Assembly (NCBI GenBank): GCA_963813495.1
Contig: CAWEZC010000006.1
Location: forward strand, 67,877-131,876
Direction: 5' to 3'
Source: JACVRW01 sp963813495
GTDB lineage: Bacteria; Actinomycetota; Thermoleophilia; Solirubrobacterales; Thermoleophilaceae
Length of the DNA: 64,000 nucleotides
Each line of letters begins with the position of its first letter. Positions within the stretch are counted from its first letter, which is position 1. The translations under genes were made by a program, and so were the position numbers. The notes beneath the pieces are model-generated. The model saw only the letters and a program-made list of their open reading frames with translations. It was not told the origin of the DNA and made no database searches. This document shows positions 55,963 to 64,000 of the stretch, piece by piece.

Positions 55963-58692
55963 GTGAGCGACCCCAGCAACCTCCTCCGGCGCGACATCCG
56001 CCGGCTCGGCTCGCTGCTGGGTGGCACGCTCGCTCGCCAGGAGGGGCAGGAGCTGCTCGAACTGGTCGAGAGCGTGCGCGGGCTGGTGCGCTCGGACCGC
56101 CAGGCCGCTGTGCGGATGCTGTCCGAGCTCGACGCCGACACCGCCACGAAGCTGGTGCGGGCGTTCATCATGTACTTCCACCTGGCCAACGTCGCCGAGC
56201 AGGTGCACCGCGCCCGGGGGCTGGCCGCCGTGCGGGCTCGCGACGGCTCCTGGCTCGCTCAGGCCGTGGATCGCATCGCCGCCGCCGAGGTCCCCCTCGG
56301 GGAGCTTGGCGAGGAGCTCCGGCGCCTGGCCGTGCGGCCGGTGTTCACAGCGCATCCCACGGAGGCGGCGCGGCGCACGGTCCTGGGCAAGATTCGCGAT
56401 GTGGGCGCGCTGCTCGACGAGCGCGCCCTGGCCGCCGGCGACCCAGCCGCCGAAGCGCGCGTGGACCGCCGCCTGGAAGAGCTCATCGATCTGCTCTGGC
56501 AGACCGACGAGCTGCGAGTCGCGCGCCCCGAAGTGGTGGACGAGGCGCGCAGCGCCGTGTACTACCTCGACCAGCTGCACCGTCACGCCGTGCCGGCCGT
56601 GCTGGAGATCCTGGCCGGCGAGCTCGGCCGGCTCGGCTTCGAGCCCGAGCCGGCCGCGCGGCCGCTTCGCTTCGGCAGCTGGATCGGCGGCGATCGCGAC
56701 GGCAATCCCAACGTGAGCGCCGAGACTACCGAGCAGGTGCTCGGCCTCCAGCACGATCACGGCATCCGCGGCGCGCTCGCACTGGTCGACGAGCTGCGCG
56801 ACGATCTCTCGACCTCGGTGCGCATCGCGGGAGTGACCCCCGCGCTCGAGGCCTCGCTCGCTCGCGATCTCAGCGCGCTGCCCGAGCTCGAGCCACGCTA
56901 CCGGCGCCTCAACTCCGAAGAGCCCTATCGGCTGAAGCTCACCTGCATGCGCCTCAAGCTCGACCACACCCGCCGGCGGCTGGCCGAGGGGAGGCCTCAC
57001 GAGCCCGGACGTGACTACAGCGGATCGAGCGAGCTCGTCGACGAGCTCGTGCTGCTGCGAGCCTCGCTGCTCGAGCACCGGGGAGACCTGATCGCGCGCG
57101 GGCGTCTCGAGCGCAGCACGCGCACGATCGCCGCCTTCGGCCTCGAGCTCGCGACGCTCGACGTGCGCGAGCATGCGTCCGCCCTGCATGCTGCGGTGGG
57201 CGAACTCTTCGACGCACTCGACGCGGGCGAGCGCCCTTACGCCCGCCTCGACCCCGGGGAACGCCAACGACTGTTGGCGCGCGAGCTCACCTCGCGCCGG
57301 CCGCTCGCACGCCACCCGGCTGCGATGAGCGACCCGGCGGCGCGCACCTTCGGCGCGTTCGAGTCCATCCGCCACGCCCAGGATCGCTACGGGCCGAGCG
57401 TGATCGAGTCCTTCATCGTGTCGATGTGCCGAGCGCCCGATGACCTCTTGGCCGCCGTCGTCCTGGCGCGCGAGGCGGGCCTGGTCGACCTGCACCGAGG
57501 TACGGCCCGAATCGGCTTCGTGCCACTGTTGGAGACCGCGGTTGAGCTGCGCGCTGCCGACTCGATCCTCGAGGGCCTGCTGAGTGATCATTCCTACCGG
57601 CGGCTCGTGGCGCTCCGGGGTGACGTGCAGGAGGTGATGCTCGGCTACTCCGACTCCAACAAGGACGCGGGGATCACCACGAGCCAATGGGAGATCCATC
57701 GTGCCCAGCAGCGTCTGCGCGATGCGGCCGGTTCATTCGATGTCAGGCTGCGGCTGTTCCACGGCCGAGGCGGCACGGTCGGCCGTGGCGGGGGCCCGAC
57801 CCACGACGCCATCCTCGCCCAGCCGCCGCGCACTCTCGACGGCGAGATCAAGCTGACCGAGCAGGGCGAGGTGATTTCCGACAAGTACCTGTTGCCGAGC
57901 CTCGCACGCGAGAACCTGGAGCTGATGCTGGCCGCGGCGCTCGAGTCGACCGTGCTGCACAGGCGCCCGCGCATGTCTGCGGAAACGCTGACGACGTGGA
58001 CGGAAACGATGGAGCTGATCTCCGCGGCCGCCTCGACGCGGTACCGGGAACTGCTCGACGCCCCAGGCCTCCCCGCCTACTACCGCGCCTCGACCCCGGT
58101 CGAGCTGCTCAGCGAGCTGCACCTCGGATCGCGCCCCGCCCGCCGCCCGGACTCGGACGGCGGGCTCGACGGCCTGCGCGCGATCCCGTGGGTGTTCGGC
58201 TGGACCCAGTCCCGCCAGATCGTGCCGGGCTGGTTCGGCGTGGGGAGCGGACTCGCGGCCGCTCGAGCGGCCGGCCTCGAGACGCGGCTCCACGAAATGC
58301 ATTCGGAGTGGCGGTTCTTCGGCAACTTCCTCTCCAACGTCGAGATGACCCTCGTCAAGACCGACTTGGCGCTGGCCTCCCAATACGTGGAGCGGCTGGT
58401 CCCCGAACCGCTCCACGGCCTGCTCGACCTGCTTCGGGCGGAGTACGAGCTCACCGTGGCGGAGCTCCTGAGCGTGACCGGCGAGCACGCTCTGCTCGGA
58501 TCGAATCCGGCTCTGGCCACGACGCTGAGCGTGCGGGACGCCTATCTCGTGCCCATTCACGAGCTCCAGATCGCGCTGATCGAGCGCTGGCGCGCGGAAC
58601 GTGACGCCGGGCTCCAGCCCGACCCGAAATTGGCCCGGGCGCTGCTGCTGACCGTGAACGGCATAGCGGCCGGGCTGCGAAACACCGGCTGA
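55963..58692 (+). CDS. ppc: Phosphoenolpyruvate carboxylase
   Basis: A 909-residue cytoplasmic enzyme that carboxylates PEP with bicarbonate to oxaloacetate, replenishing the TCA cycle. The catalytic His region is VFTAHPTEAARRT near residue 127; GYSDSNKDAG and LFHGRGGTVGRGGGP follow in the C-terminal half, and the protein ends with the NGIAAGLRNTG tail required for activity. Length is standard. GTG 55963 is used; TACCCC lies seven bases before it, a weak match to the leaderless layout. Confidence 0.95.
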   Translation: MSDPSNLLRRDIRRLGSLLGGTLARQEGQELLELVESVRGLVRSDRQAAVRMLSELDADTATKLVRAFIMYFHLANVAEQVHRARGLAAVRARDGSWLAQAVDRIAAAEVPLGELGEELRRLAVRPVFTAHPTEAARRTVLGKIRDVGALLDERALAAGDPAAEARVDRRLEELIDLLWQTDELRVARPEVVDEARSAVYYLDQLHRHAVPAVLEILAGELGRLGFEPEPAARPLRFGSWIGGDRDGNPNVSAETTEQVLGLQHDHGIRGALALVDELRDDLSTSVRIAGVTPALEASLARDLSALPELEPRYRRLNSEEPYRLKLTCMRLKLDHTRRRLAEGRPHEPGRDYSGSSELVDELVLLRASLLEHRGDLIARGRLERSTRTIAAFGLELATLDVREHASALHAAVGELFDALDAGERPYARLDPGERQRLLARELTSRRPLARHPAAMSDPAARTFGAFESIRHAQDRYGPSVIESFIVSMCRAPDDLLAAVVLAREAGLVDLHRGTARIGFVPLLETAVELRAADSILEGLLSDHSYRRLVALRGDVQEVMLGYSDSNKDAGITTSQWEIHRAQQRLRDAAGSFDVRLRLFHGRGGTVGRGGGPTHDAILAQPPRTLDGEIKLTEQGEVISDKYLLPSLARENLELMLAAALESTVLHRRPRMSAETLTTWTETMELISAAASTRYRELLDAPGLPAYYRASTPVELLSELHLGSRPARRPDSDGGLDGLRAIPWVFGWTQSRQIVPGWFGVGSGLAAARAAGLETRLHEMHSEWRFFGNFLSNVEMTLVKTDLALASQYVERLVPEPLHGLLDLLRAEYELTVAELLSVTGEHALLGSNPALATTLSVRDAYLVPIHELQIALIERWRAERDAGLQPDPKLARALLLTVNGIAAGLRNTG

Positions 58693-58703
58693 GCCCCCTT
58701 CGC

Positions 58704-59450
58704 ATGGCGTCGACTCCCGAGGCGGGGCGTGGTGAAATGCACCCGCACCCCGAGCCAAAGGATCGCCACGTGAACGAGGAGCATCCAGTTCGGTTCTCGG
58801 TCGACTACCCGGACCGCCCCCTGGACCGCCTGACCACCGCCTTCCGGATCTTCACCGTGATCCCGATAGCGATCGTGCTGGCCAGCATCGGCGGCTACAC
58901 CAGCGGCAGCTACGACACCGGCGGCGACGCATCGACCATCGCCATCGGCGGTACCGGCCTGCTGTTCCTGCCGCCGCTGCTGATGATCGTCTTTCGGGAG
59001 AAGTACCCGCGCTGGTGGTACGACTGGAACCTGGAGCTGCTGCGCTTCACCAACCGCGTTGGGACCTACGTCGCTCTGATGAACGACCGCTACCCGTCGA
59101 CCGACGAGCGACAGTGGGTGCAGCTCGACTTCCCCTACCCCGACGCCAGACGGGACCTCAACCGCTGGCTGCCGCTGGTCAAGTGGCTCCTCGCCATCCC
59201 GCACTACATAGTGCTGTTCTTCCTCTACCTGGCGGTGATCGTCTTCGTCATCGGCGCGTGGTTCGCGATCCTGTTCACCGGCCGTTACCCGCGCGGCATC
59301 TTCGACTTCGTCGAGGGAGTTATCCGCTGGCACAACCGCGTGGTCGGCTATGCGTTCATTCTCGTCACCGACCGCTACCCGCCGTTCTCGATGAGCCAGC
59401 GGGAGGCCGCGCCGCCCACCCCCGAGCGCCCTCCGCAGCCGCAAGCGTGA
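58704..59450 (+). CDS. DUF4389 membrane protein
   Basis: A 248-residue protein. HPVRFSVDYPDRPLDRLTTA opens the DUF4389 region, then three to four transmembrane helices and the repeated motif RYPRGIFDFVEGVIRWHNRV. Another segment, WNLELLRFTNRVGTYVALMNDRYPS, is the matching first-half motif, so the domain is internally duplicated. Function is unknown. ATG 58704 is 12 bases after the ppc stop; ATG 58737 or GTG 58771 would bring the start nearer to the conserved part. Confidence 0.85.
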   Translation: MASTPEAGRGEMHPHPEPKDRHVNEEHPVRFSVDYPDRPLDRLTTAFRIFTVIPIAIVLASIGGYTSGSYDTGGDASTIAIGGTGLLFLPPLLMIVFREKYPRWWYDWNLELLRFTNRVGTYVALMNDRYPSTDERQWVQLDFPYPDARRDLNRWLPLVKWLLAIPHYIVLFFLYLAVIVFVIGAWFAILFTGRYPRGIFDFVEGVIRWHNRVVGYAFILVTDRYPPFSMSQREAAPPTPERPPQPQA

Positions 59451-59531
59451 GGGCCAACGATGGGCGCGGTGCCCTGAGACCACCAGAGGTCGCTCGCGGT
59501 CTCGGCGCGTAGTCGGCATAGAGCTGCGGGA

Positions 59532-59537
59532 TAGGGT
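59532..59537 (+). promoter_or_regulatory. -10 box TAGGGT, leaderless layout
   Basis: TAGGGT ends eight bases before the GTG at 59546, which starts the MFS gene with a basic residue pair (RKW) at the N-terminus. No ribosome site lies between. Confidence 0.45.
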
Positions 59538-59545
59538 TGCTGGTC

Positions 59546-61177
59546 GTGCGCAAGTGGCTGCCCATGCTCATCTTGGCCTCGGCGCAGTTCGTGATGGTGC
59601 TCGACTCGAGCGTGATGAACGTGGCGATCACGCAGATCGTCGAGGACCTCGACACCACGATCCAGGGTGTGCAGACGGCGATCACGCTGTACACGCTTGT
59701 GATGGCGGCGTTCATGCTGCTCGGCGCGAAACTCGGCGACATCCTGGGCCGCAACCGGGCGTTCGCCATCGGGCTGGCCATCTATGGGGTCGGGTCGCTC
59801 ACCACCGCGCTGAGCCCGAACCTCGGCGTGCTGCTGGTGGGCTGGTCGGGGGTCGAGGGGTTCGGTGCCGTGCTCGTGGTGCCGGCGATCGCGGCCCTGA
59901 CCGCCGCCACCTACGAGGGCCACGACCGGGCGTTGGCGTATGCGCTGCTCGGCGGGATCGCCGCGGTCGCGGTCGCCGCCGGACCGCTGATCGGCGGCTG
60001 GGTCACGACGGAGTTCACGTGGCGTTACGTGTTCGCCGCCGAGACCGTGGTCGTGATCCTGATCCTGCTGTTGCGCGGACAGATCGCGCAGGCGCCCAGG
60101 ACGGCGCGACGTCCACAGCTCGACGTCGTGGGCGTGGCGCTTTCCTCCGCCGGCCTGGGCCTGGTCGTGATCGCGATCCTGCGCAGCAGCGTGTGGGGCT
60201 TCGTCCAGTCGCGCACGCCTCTGACGATCAACGGCACGGAGATCACCCCGCTGGGTTTCTCTGTGGTGCCGTTCATGGTGCTCGGCGGCTTGGCGCTGCT
60301 CTGGGCGTTCGTCGCGTGGGAGCAGCGGCGCGCCCGTCTGGGCCGCGACGAGCTGCTCGACACGGCGCTGCTTCGCATCGCCCAGCTGCGGGCGGGGCTG
60401 TCCACGCTCGTGGGGCAGCAGTTCGTCCTGATGGGCACGTTCTTCGTCATCCCGGTGTACCTGCAGGTCGTGCTCGGGCTCGACGCGTTCGAAACGGGCA
60501 AGCGGCTGCTCCCGCTGTCGGTGGCGATGCTTGTGTTCGCGCTGCTGGGCCCGCGGATCGCGGCCCGGCGCTCGCCGCGCGTCGTCGCTCAGATCGGGCT
60601 GGTCGGGGTCAGCATCGGCGCGGTCGTCATGCTGGCCACGCTCGACGTGACCCTCAACGACACCGGCTTCAGGGTGGCGCTCGGTCTGATCGGCGCCGGG
60701 GCGGGGCTGCTCGCGTCGCAGCTCGGGAACGTCATCATGTCCGCCGTCGCGCCCACCCAGACCAGCGAGGCGGGCGGGCTTCAGGGCACCGCCCAGAACC
60801 TCGGGTCCTCGCTCGGCACGGCCATCGTCGGCGCCGTGCTGCTCGGGTCGCTCGCGACCGGCTTCAGCGAGCGCATCACCACCAACCCCGACGTCCCGCC
60901 GGCCGCACGCGAGACAATCGTCGCGAACACCGAAGACGGGATCGACATCGTGCCCGTCGACGCCGTCCAGCAGGCCGCCGTGGACGGTGGGCTGTCGCCC
61001 GACCAGGCCCGCGCCGTCGCCGACGATTACAGCGATGCCCAGCTCGTCGCGCTGCGACTGTCACTCGGCGCCGTCGCGCTCGCCGCTCTGCTGTCGCTGT
61101 GGCTCACGCGCCGACTACCGACCACATCGCTCGCCGAGACCGAGCTCGGGGCCACCGAGGCGAGGGCAGTCGCCTAG
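59546..61177 (+). CDS. MFS transporter, DHA2 drug-exporter family
   Basis: A 543-residue 14-helix transporter. The DHA2 start MLILASAQFVMVLDSSVMNVA, motif A in GAKLGDILGRNRAFAIG and the motif C region ALLGGIAAVAVAAGPLIGGW are present; a cytoplasmic loop between helices 12 and 14 carries a long helix with GLSPDQARAVADDY. GTG 59546 is preferred over TTG 59537 because of the -10 box position. Probably exports drugs or metabolites with proton exchange; no regulator is next to it. Confidence 0.87.
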   Translation: MRKWLPMLILASAQFVMVLDSSVMNVAITQIVEDLDTTIQGVQTAITLYTLVMAAFMLLGAKLGDILGRNRAFAIGLAIYGVGSLTTALSPNLGVLLVGWSGVEGFGAVLVVPAIAALTAATYEGHDRALAYALLGGIAAVAVAAGPLIGGWVTTEFTWRYVFAAETVVVILILLLRGQIAQAPRTARRPQLDVVGVALSSAGLGLVVIAILRSSVWGFVQSRTPLTINGTEITPLGFSVVPFMVLGGLALLWAFVAWEQRRARLGRDELLDTALLRIAQLRAGLSTLVGQQFVLMGTFFVIPVYLQVVLGLDAFETGKRLLPLSVAMLVFALLGPRIAARRSPRVVAQIGLVGVSIGAVVMLATLDVTLNDTGFRVALGLIGAGAGLLASQLGNVIMSAVAPTQTSEAGGLQGTAQNLGSSLGTAIVGAVLLGSLATGFSERITTNPDVPPAARETIVANTEDGIDIVPVDAVQQAAVDGGLSPDQARAVADDYSDAQLVALRLSLGAVALAALLSLWLTRRLPTTSLAETELGATEARAVA

Positions 61178-61263
61178 GCCCGATTCGCCGCCAGGGTTTG
61201 AGGACGTCACCCCCGCGCCGACCGAGCGCCAAGCCAACGACCGCTCGCACGGCTTCCGGCTCG

Positions 61264-61269
61264 TAGTAT
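61264..61269 (+). promoter_or_regulatory. -10 box TAGTAT, leaderless layout
   Basis: TAGTAT, the closest match to TATAAT among these sites, ends six bases before the ATG at 61276; no ribosome site is present. Confidence 0.55.
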
Positions 61270-61275
61270 CGCCCC

Positions 61276-61668
61276 ATGCATCTGGCCAGGGCCCGGGCGA
61301 TCGTTGACGATGTGGTGGCGACAGCGTCCGGCCCGGTGTCGGTGTTCGTCGCCGACGCGCACGGCGAGCTGGTCGCGGCGGCGACGATGGACGGCGCCGC
61401 GCCGGACACGCGGCTGAACGCGCAGCGCAAGGCCTACACGGCCGCGCGCAGCGACGCGAGGTCGACACGGCAACTCGCCGAGAAGGCACGCGCCGATCCC
61501 GTCGAGCGAGCGAGTTTCGACCCCTTCTTCACCTTCTTCCTTGGCGGCGTCGCCGTCTTCGCGGACGGCCGGCGGGTTGGCGCGGTTGGCGTCAGCGGCC
61601 TGCCTGGCGAGGACGACGAGCAGCTCGCGCTGGCGGCGATCGACCGCTCGGCGACCGTCAGACCGTGA
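61276..61668 (+). CDS. GlcG/HbpS-family heme-binding-like protein
   Basis: A 130-residue protein of the GlcG/HbpS (Haem_degrading) family: PVSVFVADAHGELVAAATMDG, QRKAYTAARS, FFLGGVAVFADGRRVGAVGVSG and EDDEQLALAAI are its ordered motifs. HbpS of Streptomyces binds or degrades heme extracellularly; GlcG has no fixed role. There is no signal peptide here, so this one is cytoplasmic. A likely leaderless gene with TAGTAT six bases upstream. Confidence 0.83.
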   Translation: MHLARARAIVDDVVATASGPVSVFVADAHGELVAAATMDGAAPDTRLNAQRKAYTAARSDARSTRQLAEKARADPVERASFDPFFTFFLGGVAVFADGRRVGAVGVSGLPGEDDEQLALAAIDRSATVRP

Positions 61669-61694
61669 GCGCAGGCGTTCGTGCTCGGCGGCGC

Positions 61695-61700
61695 TAGGTT
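61695..61700 (+). promoter_or_regulatory. -10 box TAGGTT, leaderless layout
   Basis: TAGGTT ends seven bases before the ATG at 61708 of the lipoprotein gene. GCAGG lies directly against the ATG, too close to serve as a ribosome site. Confidence 0.5.
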
Positions 61701-61707
61701 CCGCAGG

Positions 61708-62712
61708 ATGGGCGCGAAGGCCCGCCATGTCTGCCTGGTCGCTGCCGCCTGCTGCTGCGTGGTGCTTGGCGCGTGCGCGCCGTCAGCCGACAAGTCAACC
61801 GGCGAGCCCGCAGCGCGGATCCCCGCGCCCGCGCCTCGCGCGGTCCTGACTGACAGTGATCGGGAGCTGTGGGCGCCCGCGCCGCCCGACCGCACGGGAG
61901 TCCCGGTACTCCTCTATCACGGCGTGGCGCCGGTCAGCGGCTTCTCGGAACGCGCGGAGGCTGAATTGGGGATCGAGCCGGAGGATTTCGCGAGGCAGAT
62001 GGCCCTCCTGGACCATGCGGGCTACGACACGATCACGCTCGAGCAGTTGATCCGCTTCATCAAGCGAGAGCAAGTCAGCCTTCCGGCGCGGCCGCTGCTG
62101 CTGACCTTCGATGGCGCGCGCCTCGACTCCTGGACCGGAAGCGACGGGATCTTGCGCGAACTGGGCTTCAACGCTGTGCTCTTCGTCGATGTCGGACGCG
62201 TGCAAGCGGAGGACCCTGAGTACCTGACTTGGAGGGAGGTCAACACCCTGCAGCGCAGCGGCCGCTGGGAAGCCCAGCTTCAGTCCGGTACCGGCCATCA
62301 TCGGATCCGCTACGGCCCCGCGCCCGGCGACGTGGGCCCGTTCTATGCCTATCGGGGGTCAGAGGAGATACTGGGCGGCTGGCGCGAGAGGGTGTTCTCG
62401 GACATCACATGGGGTGAGGAACAGCTGGCCTTCCGTGTTCGCCGCTATCGACCGCTGGCCTTCGCGCCCCCGTACGGGAACTACGGCCAGGCCGGCACCA
62501 ACGATCAGCGCATCCCGCGCGAGCTTCTAGCCCGGCTGCTACAGAGCTTCGAGGTCGTCTTCACCCAGGACCGCAGTGGCTTCGCGACCCCCGGGGCAGC
62601 CAACCCGCTCGGTCGATTCGAGATCACCCGAGACGTGACCGAAGGACAGCTTCACACGCTGCTTCTGCCCAGGCTGCACCGAGGGAGAGCTCCGGACGAC
62701 AAGCGGGACTGA
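61708..62712 (+). CDS. Lipoprotein with altered polysaccharide-deacetylase domain
   Basis: A 334-residue lipoprotein with lipobox LGAC. The domain begins VPVLLYHGVAP, as in PgaB-type CE4 deacetylases, and has QMALLDHAGYDTITLEQLIRF and LLLTFDGARLDSW. The active motif normally reads TFDDG; here it is TFDGA, so the second, metal-binding Asp is missing, and the usual HxxxH pair is not evident (QSGTGHHRI). FAPPYGNYGQ is retained. It may be inactive, use another metal arrangement, or bind glycan without cleaving acetyl groups. Acts outside the membrane. Confidence 0.75.
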   Translation: MGAKARHVCLVAAACCCVVLGACAPSADKSTGEPAARIPAPAPRAVLTDSDRELWAPAPPDRTGVPVLLYHGVAPVSGFSERAEAELGIEPEDFARQMALLDHAGYDTITLEQLIRFIKREQVSLPARPLLLTFDGARLDSWTGSDGILRELGFNAVLFVDVGRVQAEDPEYLTWREVNTLQRSGRWEAQLQSGTGHHRIRYGPAPGDVGPFYAYRGSEEILGGWRERVFSDITWGEEQLAFRVRRYRPLAFAPPYGNYGQAGTNDQRIPRELLARLLQSFEVVFTQDRSGFATPGAANPLGRFEITRDVTEGQLHTLLLPRLHRGRAPDDKRD

Positions 62713-62724
62713 GCGGGCCGGCTC

Positions 62725-62742
62725 CCGCTTGCATGAAAGCGG
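62725..62742. terminator. Perfect small hairpin between convergent genes
   Basis: CCGCTT (62725-62730) and AAGCGG (62737-62742) form a six-base stem with loop GCATGA. It lies just after the deacetylase-like lipoprotein gene, in the gap to the convergent secreted-protein gene. Termination is plausible but there is no T-run. The top GCATGAAA recalls the apex of the hairpins at 5690 and 29862. Confidence 0.35.
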
Positions 62743-62856
62743 CAGTGGCGTGCCTCAATGGGTGTCGCTGCTCGTCAAGTGGACGCCGAGGCCGCGTGGA
62801 AAGGCCGCGGGCCTCGGGCGCTTCTGTCTCGCGTGCTGGTCAGCGGGCGGTGCCGC

Positions 62857-63351
62857 TCACCCCCGCCGAAGCCTTCGCGTCGGGCCAGCCTCGCCGCCTG
62901 TCATCGATCCGTAGTTGTCGCCGGAGCTACTCACCCTCACCCGGTTGCCCGCCTTCGGAATGCAGGTGCGGGGCACGTCGGCCCGGTGGGACTTGTCGGC
63001 CTTGGAATAGCTGAACCGAAGCTTCGGGCACTTGACGATCTTGGCGCTTTCGGGCTTGGACCGGTCAGGCAGGTAGGACAGACCCTTTGCCCACGTCGCG
63101 CCGGGGTAGCAGCCGTTCTCGATCTGATAGCCGGACTTCGTCCCCCAATCCAGGACGACCTTCATGTAGTGGGCCTCGCACGGCGGCCCGAAGCCGAAAA
63201 GGTTGACCTTGAGCGCGGTCTTGCCGTTGTTGACCACCATCTTGTCGATGTCACCAGACCCTTGAACCGTCTGAGATGCGGCGTTCGCGGATCCCGCAAG
63301 AGACAGCGCCGATACCAGCGTCAGGGCCAGAACAGAAAAAATCCGTCGCAA
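62857..63351 (-). CDS. Small secreted protein, unknown
   Basis: A 164-residue exported protein. TTG 63351, preceded by AAGG at six bases, gives a standard signal peptide (RRIFSVLALTLVSALSLAGS, cleavage near ANA). The mature part has five cysteines or so (PPCEAHYMK, ENGCYPGATW, VKCPKLRF, RTCIPKAG), suggesting disulfides, and a Lys-rich region. No known domain is recognised. The signal region is less GC-rich than its surroundings. A longer frame to 63615 lacks coding character. Confidence 0.65.
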   Translation of the reverse strand: MRRIFSVLALTLVSALSLAGSANAASQTVQGSGDIDKMVVNNGKTALKVNLFGFGPPCEAHYMKVVLDWGTKSGYQIENGCYPGATWAKGLSYLPDRSKPESAKIVKCPKLRFSYSKADKSHRADVPRTCIPKAGNRVRVSSSGDNYGSMTGGEAGPTRRLRRG

Positions 63352-63507
63352 TGTGAACCTTGCTGCCGGAGACCCGGCGGTTAGAGGACAAACCGCCGAA
63401 CGAACGTTGGGCTGACCGCCAAACTCTCGCTTCGGCCGAGCGAGCGGGTCTTCTGAGGAAGCGTCTCGGGTGGCATGACGGCCCCGCGCTACGCGATCGC
63501 CGCGGGG

Positions 63508-63513
63508 TAGGCT
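63508..63513 (+). promoter_or_regulatory. -10 box TAGGCT, leaderless layout
   Basis: TAGGCT ends six bases before the GTG at 63520. Two other GTG triplets at 63515 and 63518 lie inside this gap, one of which is not in frame with the regulator. Confidence 0.5.
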
Positions 63514-63519
63514 CGTGGT

Positions 63520-64000
63520 GTGTCTGCGCAGCCGGCAGCCGATGCTTTGGCCCCCGAGCAGGTCCGAGACGGTGTGTTCTTCAAGCTGCCCGCGGCTTTG
63601 CCGCGCGGGCGCCACAAGCTTACGCGCGAACAGATCACCGCCGCGCAGCGCGAGCGCCTGCTCGCGGCTGTGACGGAGCTCTTGGCGGCGCGCGGCTATC
63701 GCGGCTTTGGTGTCGGGGAAGTTGCGACTCGGGCGGGCGTGTCCCTCGCCGCGTTCTACGAGTGCTTCGACGGCATGGACGAGTGCGTGTTCGCCGGCTA
63801 CGACCGCTTCATAGAGGTGCTGCTGAGGAAGATGGCCGCGGTCGAGGTGCCTGACGACGACCGGCCCGCTCTCGTGTCGCGCCTGCTCGGCGTCTACCTT
63901 GAAACGCTCCAGCAGGATCTCGTCGTCGCCCGGGCCTACCAGGTCGAGATCGATGGGCTCGGCCCGGCGGCGCGCGAGCGCCGCCGCGAGGCGCTCACGC
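63520..64000 (+). CDS. TetR/AcrR-family transcriptional regulator (3' end cut by window)
   Basis: The first 160 residues are present. After a 30-residue leader, the TetR DNA-binding domain reads LLAAVTELLAARGYRGFGVG, then EVATRAGVSLAAFYECFDGM and DECVFAGYDRF, with helix-turn-helix in the middle. The ligand-binding domain has begun (VSRLLGVYLETLQQDLVVAR) and runs beyond the window. It would repress transcription until a small ligand binds; targets are unknown, although the MFS exporter upstream is a candidate. GTG start with a leaderless layout. Confidence 0.88.
   Translation, partial: MSAQPAADALAPEQVRDGVFFKLPAALPRGRHKLTREQITAAQRERLLAAVTELLAARGYRGFGVGEVATRAGVSLAAFYECFDGMDECVFAGYDRFIEVLLRKMAAVEVPDDDRPALVSRLLGVYLETLQQDLVVARAYQVEIDGLGPAARERRREALT

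Overview
The window is high-GC, densely coded DNA of an actinobacterial type. The mix of families (DUF2254, DUF3089, DUF4389, DUF2294, an AbiEi/DUF559 protein, a HipA-like kinase with DUF3037, secreted PQQ-type dehydrogenase with PKD, dimethylformamidase-like and ThuA proteins) and the many genes without Shine-Dalgarno sites suggest Actinomycetota, most likely class Thermoleophilia (Solirubrobacterales). This is inference from gene character; no rRNA or tRNA gene was seen. Several genes start with GTG or TTG. At about eleven genes a TANNNT box lies 6 to 9 bases before the start codon, the layout of leaderless mRNAs.

Layout. 1-216: start of a CvrA/NhaP2-type cation/proton antiporter. 369-10686: amine utilisation through gamma-glutamylation: APC permease, divergent FGGY kinase, glutamine-synthetase-like ligase, two PuuD-type hydrolases, aldehyde dehydrogenase, SDR, cupin and a class I amidotransferase. 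An AbiEi/DUF559 gene with a long inverted repeat at its start interrupts it. 10691-17649: a membrane protein, YqgE/AlgH, then an envelope-acylation cluster (MBOAT acyltransferase and three SGNH hydrolases), a GST-like gene and a secreted protein with three copies of one domain. 17663-25228: coiled-coil membrane protein, cNMP-binding protein, DUF2254, DUF3089, thioesterase, glycosyltransferase, polysaccharide deacetylase and a degenerate metallo-beta-lactamase-like protein.

25237-36435: DUF3037 and HipA-like pair, MFS exporter, FUSC protein with a structured leader, CHRD protein, secreted sugar dehydrogenase with PKD, glutaryl-CoA-type dehydrogenase with 3-hydroxyacyl-CoA dehydrogenase, a flippase-like protein, small proteins and a cold-shock protein. 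36442-41456: a five-gene minus-strand operon with overlapping stops and starts (GH15, a frameshifted flavin disulfide reductase, ECF sigma, zinc-finger anti-sigma, SDR). 41532-49233: fatty acid desaturase, DUF2294, DipZ divergent from a secreted-repeat lipoprotein, second flippase-like protein, DMT transporter, small proteins, DUF1707 protein. 49363-55614: two divergent secreted enzymes that share a C-terminal module, ThuA and SRPBCC proteins. 55615-64000: a GH3 remnant, PEP carboxylase, DUF4389, MFS exporter, GlcG/HbpS-like protein, deacetylase-like lipoprotein, secreted unknown and a TetR regulator cut by the window end.

The best candidates for something undescribed are two hairpins, 24 kb apart, with the same apical sequence and unrelated outer arms, one of them at the start of the AbiEi/DUF559 gene; the structured FUSC leader; the triple-domain secreted protein; and the sigma/anti-sigma operon with its broken reductase.
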